From Coriobacteriia bacterium (GTDB taxonomy: Bacteria > Actinomycetota > Coriobacteriia > Coriobacteriales > Atopobiaceae), in assembly GCA_003150175.1 (NCBI GenBank), contig QAKZ01000047.1, forward strand, positions 1 to 12,187: 12,187 bases of DNA, read 5' to 3'. The notes under the pieces are model-generated. The model saw only the letters and a list, made by a program, of their open reading frames with translations, was not told where the DNA came from and ran no database searches. The translations under genes and the position numbers were made by a program. Every line of letters starts with the position of its first letter. Positions within the stretch are counted from its first letter, which is position 1. Shown piece by piece: positions 10,845-12,187 of this stretch.

Positions 10845-12187
10845 ATGCCAAAGAGGGCAGTGATATACGCGAGATTCTCGTGCAACAGGCAGCGCGAGGC
10901 ATCCATCGAGGACCAGCTGCGCGTCTGCCGCGAGTGGTGCGCGCGCGAGGGCTACGAGGTCGCGGCGGAGTACTGCGACCGCGCCGTGTCGGGGCGCACC
11001 GACGACCGCCCCGAGTTCCAGCGGATGATAGCCAACGCCGGCGAGAGCGAGATCGTCCTCGTCTACATGATGGACCGCTTCAGCCGCGGCGAGTACGACG
11101 CGCCGATATACAAGCGCGAGCTCGCCACGCACGGGGTCAAGCTGGTCTCGGCGCTCGAGCAGATACCGGACAGCCCGGAGGGCATCATCTACGAGAAGCT
11201 GCTCGAGGGGCTCGCCGCCTGCGAGTCGAGGAAGACCGCCATCAGGACCAAGCGCGGCATGGAGGGCAACGCCCTCAAGTGCAAGACCAACGGCGTGCGC
11301 ATCTTCGGATACCGCAGGAACGAGGACGACGAGTACGAGGTCGACGAGGCGCAGACGGCGTGGGTGCGCGAGGCCTTCGCGCTGAGGCTTGAGCGCATGT
11401 CCATGAACGCGATAGCGCGCGAGTTCGCGCGGCGCGGCCTCAGGACGCGCAAGGGCAACCCGTGCGGCCAAGCGATGGTGCAGCAGATGCTGCGCGACCG
11501 CAGGTACACGGGCAGGTATGAGTGGGGAGGCATCGTCCGCGAGGGCGGGATGCCGGCGATAGTGGACGAGGTGACGTTCATGGAGGTCCAGGGAATCAAG
11601 TGCCACAAGCAGCGCTCGAGCGAGAGCTGGGGCGACTTCGCCCTCGCGGGGACGGCACTGTGCGCGGAATGCGGCAGGAACCTGCAGGGCGTGAGCGGCA
11701 GGGGCCGCAACAACGTGAAGTACGAGTACTACAGCTGCCCGGGGTCGTGCGTCCGCAACATCAGGCGCGAGGAGCTCGAGGGCTCCATAGCCTCGGCGCT
11801 GCGCGGGCTGCTCGGCGACCGCAGCGAGGCGCTGCAGATAGCCAACATGGTAGCGGAGCGCGCGGACACGGCCGAGGTGCGGGCTCGCCGCAGACAGGCC
11901 GAGGACTCGCTCAGGGCCGCGGAGAGGGGCCTGAGGAACATCCTCAACGCCATCGAGCAGGGCGTGATAGCGCCGGGCGTGAACGAGCGCATAGCCGAGC
12001 TCGAGAAGCAGCAGGCGCGCGCGAGGTACGACCTCGAGGCCATCACGGACGAGCGGATAGACCCGGAGCGCTTCGCCGACTTCCTGCAGTGCGGGACGGC
12101 GCTCGACGACGCGACGCTGCTGAAGGCGTTCGTTTGGCAGGCTGTCGTCTCGGAGGACGAGATACTGGTCACGCTGAACTACGACAA
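10845..12187 (+). CDS. Large serine recombinase (phage integrase), 3' end cut by window
   Basis: At least 447 codons are open to the window end. The N-terminal resolvase domain starts KRAVIYARFSCNRQREASIE, with the catalytic Ser at residue 12 and Arg at 10, and continues to MMDRFSRGEYD (Asp77, Arg78, Arg81). A recombinase domain follows, with EGNALKCKTNGVRIFGYRRN and the NAIAREFARRGLRTRKGN helix. The zinc ribbon is C273-x2-C276...C298-x3-C302. A coiled coil (about residues 340-400) follows, as in large serine integrases that act on attP and attB. The product is nearly full length. The ATG at 10845 has AAGGAAGG about 14 bases ahead, longer than ideal, but no better in-frame start exists. The gene lies in the rightward lysogeny operon. 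Confidence 0.95.
   Translation, partial: MPKRAVIYARFSCNRQREASIEDQLRVCREWCAREGYEVAAEYCDRAVSGRTDDRPEFQRMIANAGESEIVLVYMMDRFSRGEYDAPIYKRELATHGVKLVSALEQIPDSPEGIIYEKLLEGLAACESRKTAIRTKRGMEGNALKCKTNGVRIFGYRRNEDDEYEVDEAQTAWVREAFALRLERMSMNAIAREFARRGLRTRKGNPCGQAMVQQMLRDRRYTGRYEWGGIVREGGMPAIVDEVTFMEVQGIKCHKQRSSESWGDFALAGTALCAECGRNLQGVSGRGRNNVKYEYYSCPGSCVRNIRREELEGSIASALRGLLGDRSEALQIANMVAERADTAEVRARRRQAEDSLRAAERGLRNILNAIEQGVIAPGVNERIAELEKQQARARYDLEAITDERIDPERFADFLQCGTALDDATLLKAFVWQAVVSEDEILVTLNYD

Overview
The window is the early and lysogeny region of a temperate phage or prophage. DNA is high in GC, most genes overlap by 1, 4 or 8 bases, and start sites carry clear GGAGG-type ribosome binding sites. Gene content (serine integrase, DUF1351 plus ERF recombination genes, short SANT-like/zinc-ribbon protein, DUF3850, small cytosine methyltransferase) suggests a host in the Actinomycetota, most likely Coriobacteriia (Eggerthella or Collinsella type). 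The host call is inferred from protein style, not shown directly. No structural, packaging or lysis gene is present.

Right part (about 9288-12187): a lysogeny switch. Two short XRE-type regulators diverge from a 135-base intergenic region. That region holds three copies of a TTCAC-N5-GTGAA operator (the third with one mismatch) and two facing promoters with 17-base spacers. Rightward come a 71-73 aa repressor candidate, a 298 aa protein of unknown function, a strong hairpin, and a large serine integrase that runs off the window end.

Middle (about 3972-9494, leftward): the early operon. In transcription order it has a Cro-like regulator, a 41 aa protein, a HTH/zinc-ribbon protein, a small membrane protein, a conserved phage protein, a Holliday-junction-resolvase-like nuclease, two small conserved proteins, DUF1351, an ERF annealing protein, a helical protein, SSB, a 36-codon hydrophobic ORF with an internal hairpin, and a replication initiator. 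The initiator gene contains four perfect 14-bp iterons and three 10-bp-phased repeats, a good candidate replication origin laid out as in lambda O. DUF1351, ERF, SSB and the resolvase form a recombination/replication module.

Left part (1-3975, leftward, continuous with the same operon): accessory early genes. These are an HNH-type nuclease, a coiled-coil protein, three cysteine-rich small proteins (two with CxxCxxCC), a cytosine DNA methyltransferase broken by one extra base in a G7 tract, a DUF3850/ASCH-like protein, a very acidic protein, and several small proteins sharing an EERRE-type N terminus.

There is no gene-free stretch over 300 bases; the longest gap is the 135-base operator region. 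One promoter probably drives all leftward genes, since no terminator is visible between them.
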